A stretch of DNA of 64,000 nucleotides from an uncultured Hellea sp. (GCA_905477785.1 CAJQGR010000010.1:1-64000), one strand, 5' to 3'. Positions 39,980 to 50,659 are shown, numbered from the stretch's first letter. The notes: generated by a model not told the origin, from the letters alone. Program-made: numbers and translations.

Positions 39980-40636
39980 ATGAATAAATCGATAATTCCA
40001 ATTACTCCAAGTGAAACAGAATATGCTTCCAGCAAGTCGAGAGATGTAAGCTGGATAAAAAGTTTAAACCCTATTGAATTATTTTCAGAATGGCTGTCTG
40101 ATGCAATTACATCAGAAGTAAATGATGCTAATGCGATGTCTGTTGCCACAGTAGATAAAAATGGAATGCCAGATGTCCGTATTGTTTTACTAAAAAATTT
40201 AGATGAGCGCGGTTTTGTATTTTATTCAAACTCAGAAAGCTCTAAAGGCCAGCAGTTAAATTTTAGCAATAAAGTAGCCTTAGGCTTTCACTGGAAAAGT
40301 AAAAAAAGACAGGTACGTGTGCGGGGGAATGCCGAGGTTGTAACTTCAATTGAAGCGGACAATTATTTTGCATCTAGAGCCCGTGGATCAAGACTAAGCG
40401 CTTGGGCTTCAAATCAATCACGTCCAGTTAAAGATAGAGAAACAATGATGCACAAATTAAATAAAATCGAAGCAAAATTTGAAGGAAGTTCTGTTCCACG
40501 GCCAAGTCATTGGCAGGGTTGGCGAGTAAAACCAGAAACTATAGAGTTTTGGCAAGATGGCGCTTACAGATTCCATGATCGCATAGTTTTTTCTTCGAAT
40601 GGCGATAGCTGGATCAAGAGTAGGCTTTATCCATAG
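39980..40636 (+). CDS. pdxH: Pyridoxamine 5'-phosphate oxidase
   Basis: ANAMSVATVDKNGMPDVRIVLLKNLDERGFVFYSNSESSKGQQL, VRVRGNAEVV, PSHWQGWRVKPETIEFWQDGAYRFHDR. Confidence 0.96.
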   Translation: MNKSIIPITPSETEYASSKSRDVSWIKSLNPIELFSEWLSDAITSEVNDANAMSVATVDKNGMPDVRIVLLKNLDERGFVFYSNSESSKGQQLNFSNKVALGFHWKSKKRQVRVRGNAEVVTSIEADNYFASRARGSRLSAWASNQSRPVKDRETMMHKLNKIEAKFEGSSVPRPSHWQGWRVKPETIEFWQDGAYRFHDRIVFSSNGDSWIKSRLYP

Positions 40637-40641
40637 CATAG

Positions 40642-41541
40642 CTAATTAGAAGTTATTGTATATCTGCACTGCAGACTATTATCTGTACCCGCCGTCACTA
40701 TGCCTTTTTCTCGAAGATGTATTAAATGTGCTAGTACACTATGGGCCGCAGCTGGGTATAGTCTTTTATCAAGATTTGAGTACAATTTCTTCACAATATC
40801 TAAAATTTCATTGGAACCTGTTTTGAGTGCATCAATAATTTGCTGTTCTCGATTATATCTATGATTTATGTAAGCATCAATAAAGTTATTGACCTCTTTA
40901 ATATAAGTTCCGTGAGTTGGAAATAGTAATGAAAAATCTCTGTCTTTTATTTTTTTTAAGCTGTTTAAGTAATCGCCCATGTGACCTTCATAAGGAGATA
41001 CCACACTCGTAGACCAGCCCATTATATGATCACCTGAAAATAGTAAATTCTCTTCCTTAAGAGCGTAACAAACGTGATTAGATGTATGTCCTGGTGTGTG
41101 GATAGCTTCAATAGTCCATCCTTCACCTTTAAATAAATCTCCGCATTTAATATCCACATCAGGTTTAAAAGTGTTGTCATCACCCTCTTCAAGGGATGGA
41201 ATTTTTATTTTATTTTTTTTATCAGTGCTAAGTCCATATATATTGCAACCGTGTTCAAGTGCTAGGGGTTTGGCTAGAGGTGAGTGATCAAGGTGATGGT
41301 GTGTCAAAAAGATATGGGTAACTTTTTTTTCTGTAAGTGCTTTTTTGAGCGCTTTCTTGTGTTCAGATGTATTTGGTCCAGGATCTATAACGGCTACGTT
41401 TTTATTTCCAACAATATAGACACCTGTTCCTGTAAAAGTAAAAGGACCTGGATTATTGGCAATAACTCTTTTAACGAGAGGGCTCATGACAGAACATTCG
41501 CCGTATTTAAAATCAAAGTCTTTTATAAATGGAATGCTCAT
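40642..41541 (-). CDS. Metallo-beta-lactamase-fold hydrolase
   Basis: IFLTHHHLDHSP (HxHxDH), HTPGHTSNHVCY, FSGDHIMGW, FPTHGTY. Confidence 0.9.
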   Translation of the reverse strand: MSIPFIKDFDFKYGECSVMSPLVKRVIANNPGPFTFTGTGVYIVGNKNVAVIDPGPNTSEHKKALKKALTEKKVTHIFLTHHHLDHSPLAKPLALEHGCNIYGLSTDKKNKIKIPSLEEGDDNTFKPDVDIKCGDLFKGEGWTIEAIHTPGHTSNHVCYALKEENLLFSGDHIMGWSTSVVSPYEGHMGDYLNSLKKIKDRDFSLLFPTHGTYIKEVNNFIDAYINHRYNREQQIIDALKTGSNEILDIVKKLYSNLDKRLYPAAAHSVLAHLIHLREKGIVTAGTDNSLQCRYTITSN

Positions 41542-41578
41542 TATTTGAATATCATATGAAATTCTAGTTTAAACATTT

Positions 41579-42226
41579 TTATCTTACACGTCTTACACGT
41601 ATAGCAACCCCACGTGAGTTAATTCTCAGGAAGAAACTGCCTAAAGCCCCCTTGGATATTAATGCAGTATTTTTTTCCTGGTTTTTTGTTTTTGGTAATT
41701 TAAAGCGTGTAGTATCGATTTGTTCCCAAACCTGTCCGTTTGTCATAAAGAACCTAGTTTTTTTATAGCCAAACTCTGTCGTTTTTTTGATATTTAAAAC
41801 AACTTCATCAATATTTTTTACTTTAATATTTTGCTTTTTATCTTTTTTCTTATCTGATTTTTTTACAGGTGATATCAGATCATTTGTTTCTGTAACATTC
41901 TCTGCGCTGGCTACACCTTCAGGCTTTTCTTTTAATCCAAATATGCGATTGATAGATAAAGAAGGAATATTAAAACCAAAGGCTTCGCGTTCAACATTTT
42001 CAATTTTTGATTTACTTACGGTCACTAATTCCCCGTCATTATTGGCCTTTTCAAAGCGTTCTACGGCGTTATCATAGCATTCAAGCCTTGTTTTTGGATT
42101 TTTTAGAGACTTACATTTATATATAGCTAACAATTCATCTGGGGTATCTCTGTCTTGTGCGAAAGATATATTTATCGCGAATATGCCAATCACAGCTGAT
42201 ATTATCAGAAAGTTTGCTTTAATCAT
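41579..42226 (-). CDS. Hypothetical secreted protein
   Basis: Signal peptide-like N-terminus; CKSLKNPKTRLECYD motif seen in alphaproteobacterial exported proteins of unknown function. Confidence 0.65.
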   Translation of the reverse strand: MIKANFLIISAVIGIFAINISFAQDRDTPDELLAIYKCKSLKNPKTRLECYDNAVERFEKANNDGELVTVSKSKIENVEREAFGFNIPSLSINRIFGLKEKPEGVASAENVTETNDLISPVKKSDKKKDKKQNIKVKNIDEVVLNIKKTTEFGYKKTRFFMTNGQVWEQIDTTRFKLPKTKNQEKNTALISKGALGSFFLRINSRGVAIRVRRVR

Positions 42227-42488
42227 TTGCTGCTCATTTGTATTAAAAAATTAATTTATTAACTAAATTCTTACCCGTCTATCCTTGAGTTATATATAGA
42301 AATTCAAAAAGAACAATATTGAGATTAAGGTGGGTGGCAAATTTGCAACTATGCGATAAAAATATTTTTTTTATTAAATTTTAGTAATTTTTTTCTTGTG
42401 ACTCATCCTTTTATAGGATTTAAGCATAGATTACACACGGAATGAATCCGTCAAAATTAATATGAAACCAGTTCGAAGGGGTTCCTTT

Positions 42489-45400
42489 ATGAATATTTTA
42501 GACAAAACACGTTTGCTTCAAACTTCTATTTTATCAAGTTTGATGATGGGACTGGGAGGAGTTGCTTACGCACAAGTTGATACAACCCCAGCTGAGGTAG
42601 AACAAGTTGAAGCAGAAGCAGAAGAAGATGATTTTGCAGAGGAGAAAGGTGAAATAGTTGTTACTGGTTCACGTCTTCGTAGGAATGAATTTACATCCGC
42701 TTCGCCATTACAGGTTATCGATGGGGAGCTTGCTCGAGACCTAGGTTTAGTTGATGCTTCAGATTTACTAGGACAAACAACTGTTGTTCAAGGTCAGCAA
42801 ATTACTACTGGTTTATCAACATCAGCTGGTAATTTATCAGCTAACGGGCCTGGTTCTGCTACTGCATCTCTTCGTGGTTTGAATCCTGGACGTACATTAG
42901 TTTTAGTTAATGGTCGACGCTTAGCTCCTGCTGGTGTTCGTGGCGCTCCAAGTGCGCCGGACCTTAACCTTATCCCAGGCTCGCTTGTACAGCGCGTTGA
43001 CGTACTTCTTGATGGTGCTTCATCGGTTTATGGTTCAGATGCTGTTGCGGGTGTTGTTAACTATCAGTTACAAAGAGAGTTCGAAGGTATTGAAATTGAT
43101 GCATACGCTACAATACCTGAGCTACCGGGTAATGCTGGTCACAGAGAAGTCTTTTCTCTTAAGACAGGTGTATCTAACGATAAAGGTTTCTTAACGTTCG
43201 CAGCTGAGCACAGCCGTGTGGCAGGATATCCTGAAAGTGCGTTGTCTGATTTTTATTCTCCATATAGCAATGGGTGCTTAAGTTATGTTACTCAGGGTGC
43301 TAGTGGTGAAATTTATGACCCAGACCGATGTGCTGGTTCTTTCGGTGCTGGCTCTGCTATTACTGGCATCGGGTATCTAGGTTATCAAGAAGGTAACGTA
43401 GGCGAGGTTTATCGAGGCTTTGCTTTACCAGATAACTTCACTGGAATTGGAATCACTGGAAACCTGATTCAGCCTGACGATCCAGATGGACAAAGATTGT
43501 TAATATTCCCTGAAGAACTGGATGCAGCTTTTGCGCCAGACTTTAACCGTACATCAATGTTCACGTTTGGTGAGTATGACACGGGTCTCTATGGTAATAT
43601 GACAGCTTATTTTGAAGCTTCGTATGCTACCCGTGAGACAAAAACTAACACAGCTGGTCAGGGCGCCATTAATTTATCTGGTGACTATCCTCTTAATCAG
43701 TTCGATTTTGCTGGTACTAGCTCAACGCTTTTTTTCCAATCAACTTTTATTAACGACACAAATGTTGCGCAAACACGCTTCATCTCTGGTCTGAAGGGTG
43801 ACCTTCCTTTTCTTGAGGAAGCTGGTTTAAATAATTGGGCTTATGATGTTAATGTGAGTTATTCTCGTTCAAGTGGTCAAGATGCCGTAAAGGGTATCCC
43901 ATACTTTCCGCGCCTAGCCCAAACACTTAACAATACAGTGGTTGATGCTACAACAGGTGAAATATCTTGTACGCCTGTAACTGTAGCAGGGGCGGATCAA
44001 GACGTGCCTTGTCGTCCTTTAAACTTCTTTGAGCCAACTTTCTTGTTTGGCGGAGAATTTGAAGACCCAGAAGATACTGAATACCTTTTCCCGAATCGTT
44101 TAACTGATACCATTGTTAAGCAAAACATGATTCAGGGTTATGTTTCTGGTGATCTTTTTGATATTCCCACAGGTGGTACAGTGATTGCTGGATTTGGTGG
44201 TGAATATCGTGAAGATATTATTGAAACACGCACCTCCTTAGCGGGTGATTTTGAAGGTTTCTTCAATGATCCAGGCTCAAATGGTAGAAGAACTTTACAT
44301 GAAGTCTTCGGTGAGATTGAAGTGCCATTGGTTAAAGATCAGTATGGTATTCATGAGTTGAGTGTTAACCTCGCTGGACGTTATACCGATGAAAGTAACT
44401 TTGGTTCAGCTGAAACTTATAGTGTTAAGGGCGTGTTTGCTCCAACTGATTGGTTGAGCTTACGTGCCACATATGGCACATCATTCCGTGCTCCTAATTT
44501 AGGAGAGCAGTTTGGTGGACGCGTAACAGGATTTGCTAACCCAAGCGACCCATGTCGTGTTCCAGGTGTGGCTGTTCCGTTCCAAGATACTGATGGTGAC
44601 GGAGAAGATGATAGACGTATCTATGATGCAAACTTAGACCCACGTGATGCTGACATTATTGCAAACTGCCAAAATGGCGGTGGCCCATTTGGTCTTGCTG
44701 CTACGGACCCATTCAATTTAGGAGCCAATGGTATAGGTACAAGTCCAACCCCATTCTTCTATGGGTCACCAACAAGAGTGGCAACTGGTTCAAATCCTGA
44801 TCTCAAGCCAGAAACTTCAACTGCGATCTCAGTAGGGGGGTCATTCGATCAGCCTTGGTTTGAAGATTTTGACTTACGTTTTGCAGTTAACTATTTTGAG
44901 ATAGAGATCAATGATGAGGTTAACCAGTTAACAGCTGGTACAATTGTTAATCGTTGCTATAACTCAACAGGGTTAACGGATCCAACATGTGAGTTTATAA
45001 CACGTGCTCCGCGTACAACTGATCCTACATCTGGTGAAGTGACATTTGTGTCAGCTTTAAATCAGAACTTAGGTGCCCAGTACGTTGAAGGTATCGACTA
45101 CAACGCTGAATTTGGTTTTGATTTCAAAGCACCTTTCTCAGATGACCAATTTGATTACAATTTAATCTTCCGTGCTACGCAGTCGCTCAGACAGGATATA
45201 GAGGAAGCTATTGTTACTGGTGTTAGAGTTAATGACAATTTGGGTGAATATGGTAATCCAAAGTGGCGCTTGAACTTTACACAGCAGCTAACTTGGAAAG
45301 ATTTTGGTTTCTTATTCCAGTCACGTTATCTTGATAGTATGGTTGAAAGTGTGATTGAATCAGAAAGAAATGATCCTGTTACTACTTTCTTCTCACGTTG

Positions 45401-45650
45401 TGTTCAAGCTGAGGGCGCTGGTACTCCAGAAAACCGTAATTGTCGTCAATATGATGATTTGGCTAGTTATTGGTTACATAGCGCATCAATATCATATTCG
45501 AAAGATACATATGTACTACGTGCAGGTGTAAACAACGTATTTGATACTGCTCCTCCTTTGACTGATAATAACAATTTAGGTAGCCTTGCGGGTATCGGCT
45601 ATGATATTGGCGGACGTACTTTCTTTGTAAACGCGACTAAAAAGTTTTAA
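42489..45650 (+). CDS. TonB-dependent receptor
   Basis: Signal peptide; GEIVVTGSRLRRNEFTSASPLQVID TonB-box/plug start; ASLRGLNPGRTLVLVNGRRL; RVDVLLDGASSVYGSDAVAGVVN; C-terminal barrel ending NATKKF. ORF track starts at 42462. Confidence 0.93.
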   Translation: MNILDKTRLLQTSILSSLMMGLGGVAYAQVDTTPAEVEQVEAEAEEDDFAEEKGEIVVTGSRLRRNEFTSASPLQVIDGELARDLGLVDASDLLGQTTVVQGQQITTGLSTSAGNLSANGPGSATASLRGLNPGRTLVLVNGRRLAPAGVRGAPSAPDLNLIPGSLVQRVDVLLDGASSVYGSDAVAGVVNYQLQREFEGIEIDAYATIPELPGNAGHREVFSLKTGVSNDKGFLTFAAEHSRVAGYPESALSDFYSPYSNGCLSYVTQGASGEIYDPDRCAGSFGAGSAITGIGYLGYQEGNVGEVYRGFALPDNFTGIGITGNLIQPDDPDGQRLLIFPEELDAAFAPDFNRTSMFTFGEYDTGLYGNMTAYFEASYATRETKTNTAGQGAINLSGDYPLNQFDFAGTSSTLFFQSTFINDTNVAQTRFISGLKGDLPFLEEAGLNNWAYDVNVSYSRSSGQDAVKGIPYFPRLAQTLNNTVVDATTGEISCTPVTVAGADQDVPCRPLNFFEPTFLFGGEFEDPEDTEYLFPNRLTDTIVKQNMIQGYVSGDLFDIPTGGTVIAGFGGEYREDIIETRTSLAGDFEGFFNDPGSNGRRTLHEVFGEIEVPLVKDQYGIHELSVNLAGRYTDESNFGSAETYSVKGVFAPTDWLSLRATYGTSFRAPNLGEQFGGRVTGFANPSDPCRVPGVAVPFQDTDGDGEDDRRIYDANLDPRDADIIANCQNGGGPFGLAATDPFNLGANGIGTSPTPFFYGSPTRVATGSNPDLKPETSTAISVGGSFDQPWFEDFDLRFAVNYFEIEINDEVNQLTAGTIVNRCYNSTGLTDPTCEFITRAPRTTDPTSGEVTFVSALNQNLGAQYVEGIDYNAEFGFDFKAPFSDDQFDYNLIFRATQSLRQDIEEAIVTGVRVNDNLGEYGNPKWRLNFTQQLTWKDFGFLFQSRYLDSMVESVIESERNDPVTTFFSRCVQAEGAGTPENRNCRQYDDLASYWLHSASISYSKDTYVLRAGVNNVFDTAPPLTDNNNLGSLAGIGYDIGGRTFFVNATKKF

Positions 45651-45675
45651 ATTACTCAGTAATTTGAATTTAATT

Positions 45676-45703
45676 AATCCCGCTTAATGCGGGATTTTTT
45701 TTG
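45676..45703 (+). terminator. Rho-independent terminator after the TonB-dependent receptor gene
   Basis: aatcccgc-ttaat-gcgggatt hairpin followed by a T run. Confidence 0.85.
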
Positions 45704-45874
45704 TTGTAAACATATGTCATCCAGATTGTTAGGTAATTTTATTGTATTCTATAAGATAGAAATCATAGGTTGTAAGTTTTTTAAAAATCAGAACGATTTG
45801 AGTTAAAAACGAATTGCAATTATAAATTTGAGCAGATAGAAGCCGCATTTATAAAGTTGACTCTGTAGTGTTTT

Positions 45875-45948
45875 TGGGGCGTAGCCAAGCGGTAAGGCAT
45901 CGGGTTTTGATCCCGTGATCGTTGGTTCGAATCCAGCCGCCCCAACCA
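45875..45948 (+). tRNA. tRNA-Gln(TTG)
   Basis: Acceptor tggggcg/cgcccca, anticodon loop ttttgat, T-arm gttgg-ttcgaat-ccagc, encoded CCA. Confidence 0.95.
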
Positions 45949-46175
45949 CAGTCTTTGCAAATAATAACTTAAATACTATAAATGGTTAATTTTAACTGCC
46001 AAATTTAAAATTGGACTGATATTTTATTAGAAACATTAATTTTCAGCATTAATCCCAAAAAAAATCCACAGATATGCATCCTAGCGATTGATTTAATATT
46101 TTTGGACGTGTAAGCGAATTCATATAATGATATAAAACTCTGTTCAATGAGCCTAAATTATTTTGGAGGGAAGTC

Positions 46176-46991
46176 TTGGTGAATTTACGTATCGCCACTA
46201 AATCAATATTATTAGGGGTTGCAGCCTTAGTTGTTTCCGCGGGTAACAATGCTTATGCGCAGAGTTCATCCTTGGAAACCTACAAGAGTATACTACAGCA
46301 AATATCTGACCTAAAATTATCTACAGCTCAGAAGGAAGTTTTTGTTCAAACTCAAAATGATAAAATTTCTAACCTTCAAGGACAGATTGAAGGAATTCCG
46401 GCCACAACAGTAACTGTTGGTCCATTGCTTCAAAAAATGGCAGCAGCTATCGAAAGTGAAATATATTCTGATTATCCTTTTAAAATTGAAGAGCGTTTAA
46501 TTCGTCTTGATAAGTTTAAAGAAACGCTAGATGATCCTGAGGCATCACCGGGTCAAAAAATGAGACAGGCATTAAATATATACGATATAGAGGTGGGTTA
46601 TGGTAATTCAGTTTCTTCATATACTGGTAATAACCCTATAAACCCTGGTGTTAGATATGCTGCTTGTCAAGAAGATCAGGATAGTCGCGCTTGTGGTTTA
46701 ACGGATGACCATAAAAAGAAAATGGCTTATAATAATGGTAAGCCAACAGGAAATGGGGCTTCAATTGAGGATCTAAAACCTGAGCTTATGGACGGCGCAT
46801 ATCTTCATTATGGTCGACTTTCTTTTGTATATCTAGAATTTGATAGCTCAGAAGCTTGGCGATATGATTTAGACACTAAGAGTTGGGTTGAGTTATCGGG
46901 CTCTGATGTATTGGATGTTAGGAGAGCAGTTAGAATTGCACGTGGACAATCAGCACCAGGTGTTTTATCTGCTCCTGTACATTTGAATTAA
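46176..46991 (+). CDS. DUF3450-like periplasmic coiled-coil protein, copy 1
   Basis: Signal peptide; QKEVFVQTQNDKISNLQGQIEGIP...VGPLLQKMAAAIESEIYSDYPFKIEERLIRLDKFKETLDDPEASPGQKMRQALNIYDIEVGYG; same layout as copy 2 and upstream of ExbB genes. Confidence 0.8.
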   Translation: MVNLRIATKSILLGVAALVVSAGNNAYAQSSSLETYKSILQQISDLKLSTAQKEVFVQTQNDKISNLQGQIEGIPATTVTVGPLLQKMAAAIESEIYSDYPFKIEERLIRLDKFKETLDDPEASPGQKMRQALNIYDIEVGYGNSVSSYTGNNPINPGVRYAACQEDQDSRACGLTDDHKKKMAYNNGKPTGNGASIEDLKPELMDGAYLHYGRLSFVYLEFDSSEAWRYDLDTKSWVELSGSDVLDVRRAVRIARGQSAPGVLSAPVHLN

Positions 46992-47065
46992 TAAAAATGG
47001 GTACAGAAATGCTTTAGGGTATTTCTGAAGTAAATAAACAACGAAAGCAAACTTGGAAGGAAACC

Positions 47066-47827
47066 ATGTTAAAATCTTCAATTGCAAAGCGCTTTTTGAT
47101 GCTAGGGGCTGCCGGGCTTATGATGTCTGGCCCTGCTTACGCTCAGCTTGAGAGTGCGTTAAATACGGCTAAAGCATCATCATCGGCAAGCGCAGCATCT
47201 CAACAACGAATAGAGGGCCTTGATGACGAGGCTGATCAAGCGGTTCGAGAATTTCGTGCCGTTCTTCAGCAGAAAGATAATATAGCTCTCTTTATAGCTC
47301 AGCAGGACGTATTTTTGCAGTCGCAAAAGTCTGAAATAGCTAGTTTGGGGCGGCAATTGGGAACTGTTGAGCAGATTAAGCAAGGCATGTCACCCATGAT
47401 GCTTAAAATGGCTGCAGAGATTGAAGATACCATTAAGGCTGATATTCCTTTTAACTTAACTGAGAGACTTTCTAGAGTTGAAAGAATGAAAAATGTTTTG
47501 GCTGATCCCGATGTATCGCCTGCAGAGCAATACAGACAGGTGTTAAATGCTTTTAAAATAGAAGTATCATATGGTCAGGGTATAGATAGTTATGAGGGTA
47601 TGCACCCGACTCGACCAGGAAACGTCGTTAACTTCTTACGTTTTGGACGAGTATCTCTTGTTTATATGACAAAAGATGAGTCAGAGGTTGGTAGATATAA
47701 TCTAGAAAATCGCTCATGGGATATACTTAAAGGTGCTGATGCTTTGGCTTTACGTAAAGCAATACGTATTTCCAAGGGTGAAGCAGCCCCAGATGTGGTC
47801 TTCGCGCCAGTCACAGTTAGCAATTAG
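47066..47827 (+). CDS. DUF3450-like periplasmic coiled-coil protein, copy 2
   Basis: Signal peptide; MSPMMLKMAAEIEDTIKADIPFNLTERLSRVERMKNVLADPDVSPAEQYRQVLNAFKIEVSYGQ...FGRVSLVYMTKDESEVGRYNLENRSWDIL. Confidence 0.82.
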   Translation: MLKSSIAKRFLMLGAAGLMMSGPAYAQLESALNTAKASSSASAASQQRIEGLDDEADQAVREFRAVLQQKDNIALFIAQQDVFLQSQKSEIASLGRQLGTVEQIKQGMSPMMLKMAAEIEDTIKADIPFNLTERLSRVERMKNVLADPDVSPAEQYRQVLNAFKIEVSYGQGIDSYEGMHPTRPGNVVNFLRFGRVSLVYMTKDESEVGRYNLENRSWDILKGADALALRKAIRISKGEAAPDVVFAPVTVSN

Positions 47828-47843
47828 GTTTGAGGGAAAAAAA

Positions 47844-49229
47844 GTGAGTAACAAAATGAAATTCTTTACTAAGACAACGGCCACTATAATGAGTGCCGCA
47901 TTAATGCTTTCAGCTACTGCTGCGAGTGCTCAGATAAACTCTATAAGTGATCTTTTGAATCAGGTGCGTTCAGATTCTGCTAAAACTGCTGCAGAGAACC
48001 GTGATCGTGAAGCCAAATTTAGACAGAAACGTAATCAGCAATCTGCTCTTTTAAGGCAAGCTCGCGGCGAACTCGGGGCACTAGAGCGTAAAGCGCAAAG
48101 CGTTCAATCAACTTTTGATGCTAACGGAAGAAGAATAGCTCGTCTTGAGGGCGAACTTAGGGCAGCCCAGGGTGATTTTGGCGAAGTTTTTGGACTTGCA
48201 AGATCTAAAGCGGGTGAGTTTAAAGCTATACTGGATAGTTCACTCATAACTGCTCAGTATCCCACCCGAACTGAGGTTCTAGGTACTGTATCAGAGTCTA
48301 AGGCTCTTCCAGACTCTGATCAGTTAAATGCAATCTGGCAGTCAATGCTTCAGGAGATTAAAGCGCAAAGACAGGTAGCTACTTTCTCAGCTCCTGTTGC
48401 TAATGTTGATGATGGGGCAATGCAGTCAGTGACTCGTGTTGGACCATTTTCGATATTTACAGCTGAAAATGCTGACTTTTTACAATATACACCTCCTTCT
48501 GGAAGTGAAGAGAATACACTTCTTGCAAAATTACCTCGTCAGCCAGGCGGAGCAATCTCTTCTGCTGCTTCTGATGTAACTAAAACAAACTCGGGTATTG
48601 TTTATGCTCCGATTGACCCAACACGTGGAGAGCTATTAAAGTCTTTCGAACGTGTTCCGGACACTGGGGAGCGAATTGCACAAGGTGGAACTATCGGTAA
48701 GATCATACTCTTATTATTAGCTATAGGTGTTCTATTTGGTATCCTTAACATAGTACGTCTTTCATTGGCTAAGATGGCTGTAGGTGGACAGAAGCGTAAT
48801 GCCCAGCCTGATGAAAAGAATGCTTTGGGTCGTATTATGATGGCTTATGAAGGTTCAAAAAATAAGGATGCAGATACAGTCGAGCTCAAGCTTGATGAAG
48901 CTATTCTTCGCGAGTCGCCCAAATTTGAATTTGGGTTGAACTTTTTAAAACTTGCGGCTGGTATAGCCCCTCTATTGGGATTATTGGGTACTGTTACAGG
49001 TATGATTAAGACCTTCCAAGCTATGATGATTTACGGTACTGGTGATCCTCAGTTAATGGCTGGCGGTATTTCTGAGGCATTGGTAACTACGATGCTTGGT
49101 CTCATAGCTGCAATTCCTCTTCTAATATTGCATAGTTTCTGTTCTTCTATAGCGCGTTCTATTCAAGGAACGCTTGAGGAGCAGTCAGCTGGTATAGTTG
49201 CGCGTCATGTTGAAAGCCGTGGTGCGTAA
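47844..49229 (+). CDS. MotA/TolQ/ExbB-family protein with periplasmic coiled-coil N-terminus (TtpC-like)
   Basis: Signal peptide and coiled-coil domain followed by C-terminal APLLGLLGTVTGMIKTFQAMMIYGTGDPQLMAGGISEALVTTMLGLIAAIPLLI. GTG 47844 or ATG 47856 is preferred over the 47733 ORF start. Confidence 0.9.
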   Translation: MSNKMKFFTKTTATIMSAALMLSATAASAQINSISDLLNQVRSDSAKTAAENRDREAKFRQKRNQQSALLRQARGELGALERKAQSVQSTFDANGRRIARLEGELRAAQGDFGEVFGLARSKAGEFKAILDSSLITAQYPTRTEVLGTVSESKALPDSDQLNAIWQSMLQEIKAQRQVATFSAPVANVDDGAMQSVTRVGPFSIFTAENADFLQYTPPSGSEENTLLAKLPRQPGGAISSAASDVTKTNSGIVYAPIDPTRGELLKSFERVPDTGERIAQGGTIGKIILLLLAIGVLFGILNIVRLSLAKMAVGGQKRNAQPDEKNALGRIMMAYEGSKNKDADTVELKLDEAILRESPKFEFGLNFLKLAAGIAPLLGLLGTVTGMIKTFQAMMIYGTGDPQLMAGGISEALVTTMLGLIAAIPLLILHSFCSSIARSIQGTLEEQSAGIVARHVESRGA

Positions 49230-49264
49230 AATTCCAGTTATAAAGCTGTGGAAAGGTTAATCAG

Positions 49265-49786
49265 ATGAATCCCATCAATGTTTATAACGGCCTCCAAGAG
49301 TTTTTGGGAGTTGGCGGAGTTGTACTTTTTGTGATAATGTTAGTAACTTTCGCTCTTTGGACATTTATTCTTGAAAGGTTTGCGTATTATTTCTTTGCAC
49401 ACAAACCTGCCATGTCTGAGTTGAAATTAGAGTGGAATGCTCGGAGCGACAAAACATCTTGGCGGGCCCATGCTGTTCGAGATGAAATGGTTTCGCAGAT
49501 TAAGGAAAAAACTGATACTAATGTTGGCATTATCAAAACATTAGTTGCGTTACTTCCCTTGCTCGGTTTACTTGGTACTGTTACGGGTATGATCGAAGTT
49601 TTTGATGTGATGGCACTTTCAGGCTCATCTAATGCACGACTTATGGCTGGTGGAGTCTTTAAGGCAACAATCCCAACAATGGCGGGTATGACAGCAGCAT
49701 TATCAGGTTTATATTTTTCAACTGTATTGCCGCGTTGGAGTGCACGTGAAACTGCTCGTTTCTCTGATGAATTACAGGTAGGATAA
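49265..49786 (+). CDS. exbB: ExbB/TolQ-family proton channel protein
   Basis: LVALLPLLGLLGTVTGMIEVFDVMALSGSSNARLMAGGVFKATIPTMAGMTAALSGLY. Confidence 0.92.
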   Translation: MNPINVYNGLQEFLGVGGVVLFVIMLVTFALWTFILERFAYYFFAHKPAMSELKLEWNARSDKTSWRAHAVRDEMVSQIKEKTDTNVGIIKTLVALLPLLGLLGTVTGMIEVFDVMALSGSSNARLMAGGVFKATIPTMAGMTAALSGLYFSTVLPRWSARETARFSDELQVG

Positions 49787-49790
49787 TATT

Positions 49791-50210
49791 ATGCGAAGAG
49801 GACGCCGTAAATCAGGTGGTGATGAAGCCGAAGTAGATATGACGCCAATGCTTGACATTGTGTTTATCATGCTCATTTTCTTTATTGTGACTGCAACATT
49901 TCTGGATGAAAAGGGTGTAGACCTTACTCAGCCTCCACCGCCTCCAGACAATGATATACCAACAAAATCTACTCCTGCAATTACTGTGTATGTGGATGGT
50001 AGGGATCAGTGTTCTGTAGATGGGCAGGGTACAACTTGCGATAGAGTTTCTCTGCGTGTTGAACGATTGCTAGCTGATAAGCCAGGCGCGAGTGTTATTC
50101 TCAGATTAGACGAGGGTGCCAGGCATGAGCTTATGGTTGGCTTGAAAGATGAATTGGATACAAAAGGTTTGGCTTCGAAAATAGAAATTCTTCGAACAAC
50201 TGGTTCTTAA
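49791..50210 (+). CDS. exbD: ExbD/TolR-family protein, copy 1
   Basis: EVDMTPMLDIVFIMLIFFIVTATFLDEKGVDLTQP. Confidence 0.92.
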   Translation: MRRGRRKSGGDEAEVDMTPMLDIVFIMLIFFIVTATFLDEKGVDLTQPPPPPDNDIPTKSTPAITVYVDGRDQCSVDGQGTTCDRVSLRVERLLADKPGASVILRLDEGARHELMVGLKDELDTKGLASKIEILRTTGS

Positions 50211-50260
50211 AAAGAATTTTTTGACGTATGCCTTCTGTGTAAATGAAATAAGGTAGTAAA

Positions 50261-50659
50261 ATGGCAAGACGAAGTCGCATTCAAATGGATGATGAGGATA
50301 CAGAACTAAACATGACACCAATGCTGGATGTTGTGTTTATTTTATTAATATTTTTCATTGTTACTTCAGTTTTTGTAAAAACGCCAGGGATTGAACCTTC
50401 AAAACCTGAGGCAGTAACATCTAAAGAGTGGAAGCCTTCTATCTTGATCGCTGTAAACTCTGCTAATGAAGTGTGGATTGATAAGCGCCCATACGATGTT
50501 GATGAAATTAGACCTGTAATTATGTCAATGCAGGCTGAAAACCCAAAAGCAGAAGCTATTATTAATGCGGATAAAGATTCTGAGGTTGGTGTTGTTATGT
50601 CTGTTCAAGAAATGATGCAAGATTTAGGAATTGTCACACGTGTTGGAACAAGTCAGTAG
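50261..50659 (+). CDS. exbD: ExbD/TolR-family protein, copy 2
   Basis: ELNMTPMLDVVFILLIFFIVTSVFVKTPGIEPSKPEA. Confidence 0.92.
   Translation: MARRSRIQMDDEDTELNMTPMLDVVFILLIFFIVTSVFVKTPGIEPSKPEAVTSKEWKPSILIAVNSANEVWIDKRPYDVDEIRPVIMSMQAENPKAEAIINADKDSEVGVVMSVQEMMQDLGIVTRVGTSQ

Noticed and set aside
39980-40149. Reverse-strand ORF 39952-40149 over the pdxH start
   Set aside because: Overlaps the conserved pdxH N-terminus; no motif or start context support.
45875-45948. Apparent T-T mismatch at the outer pair of the tRNA-Gln anticodon stem
   Set aside because: Single closing-pair mismatch is tolerated in otherwise complete cloverleafs; not evidence of a pseudogene.
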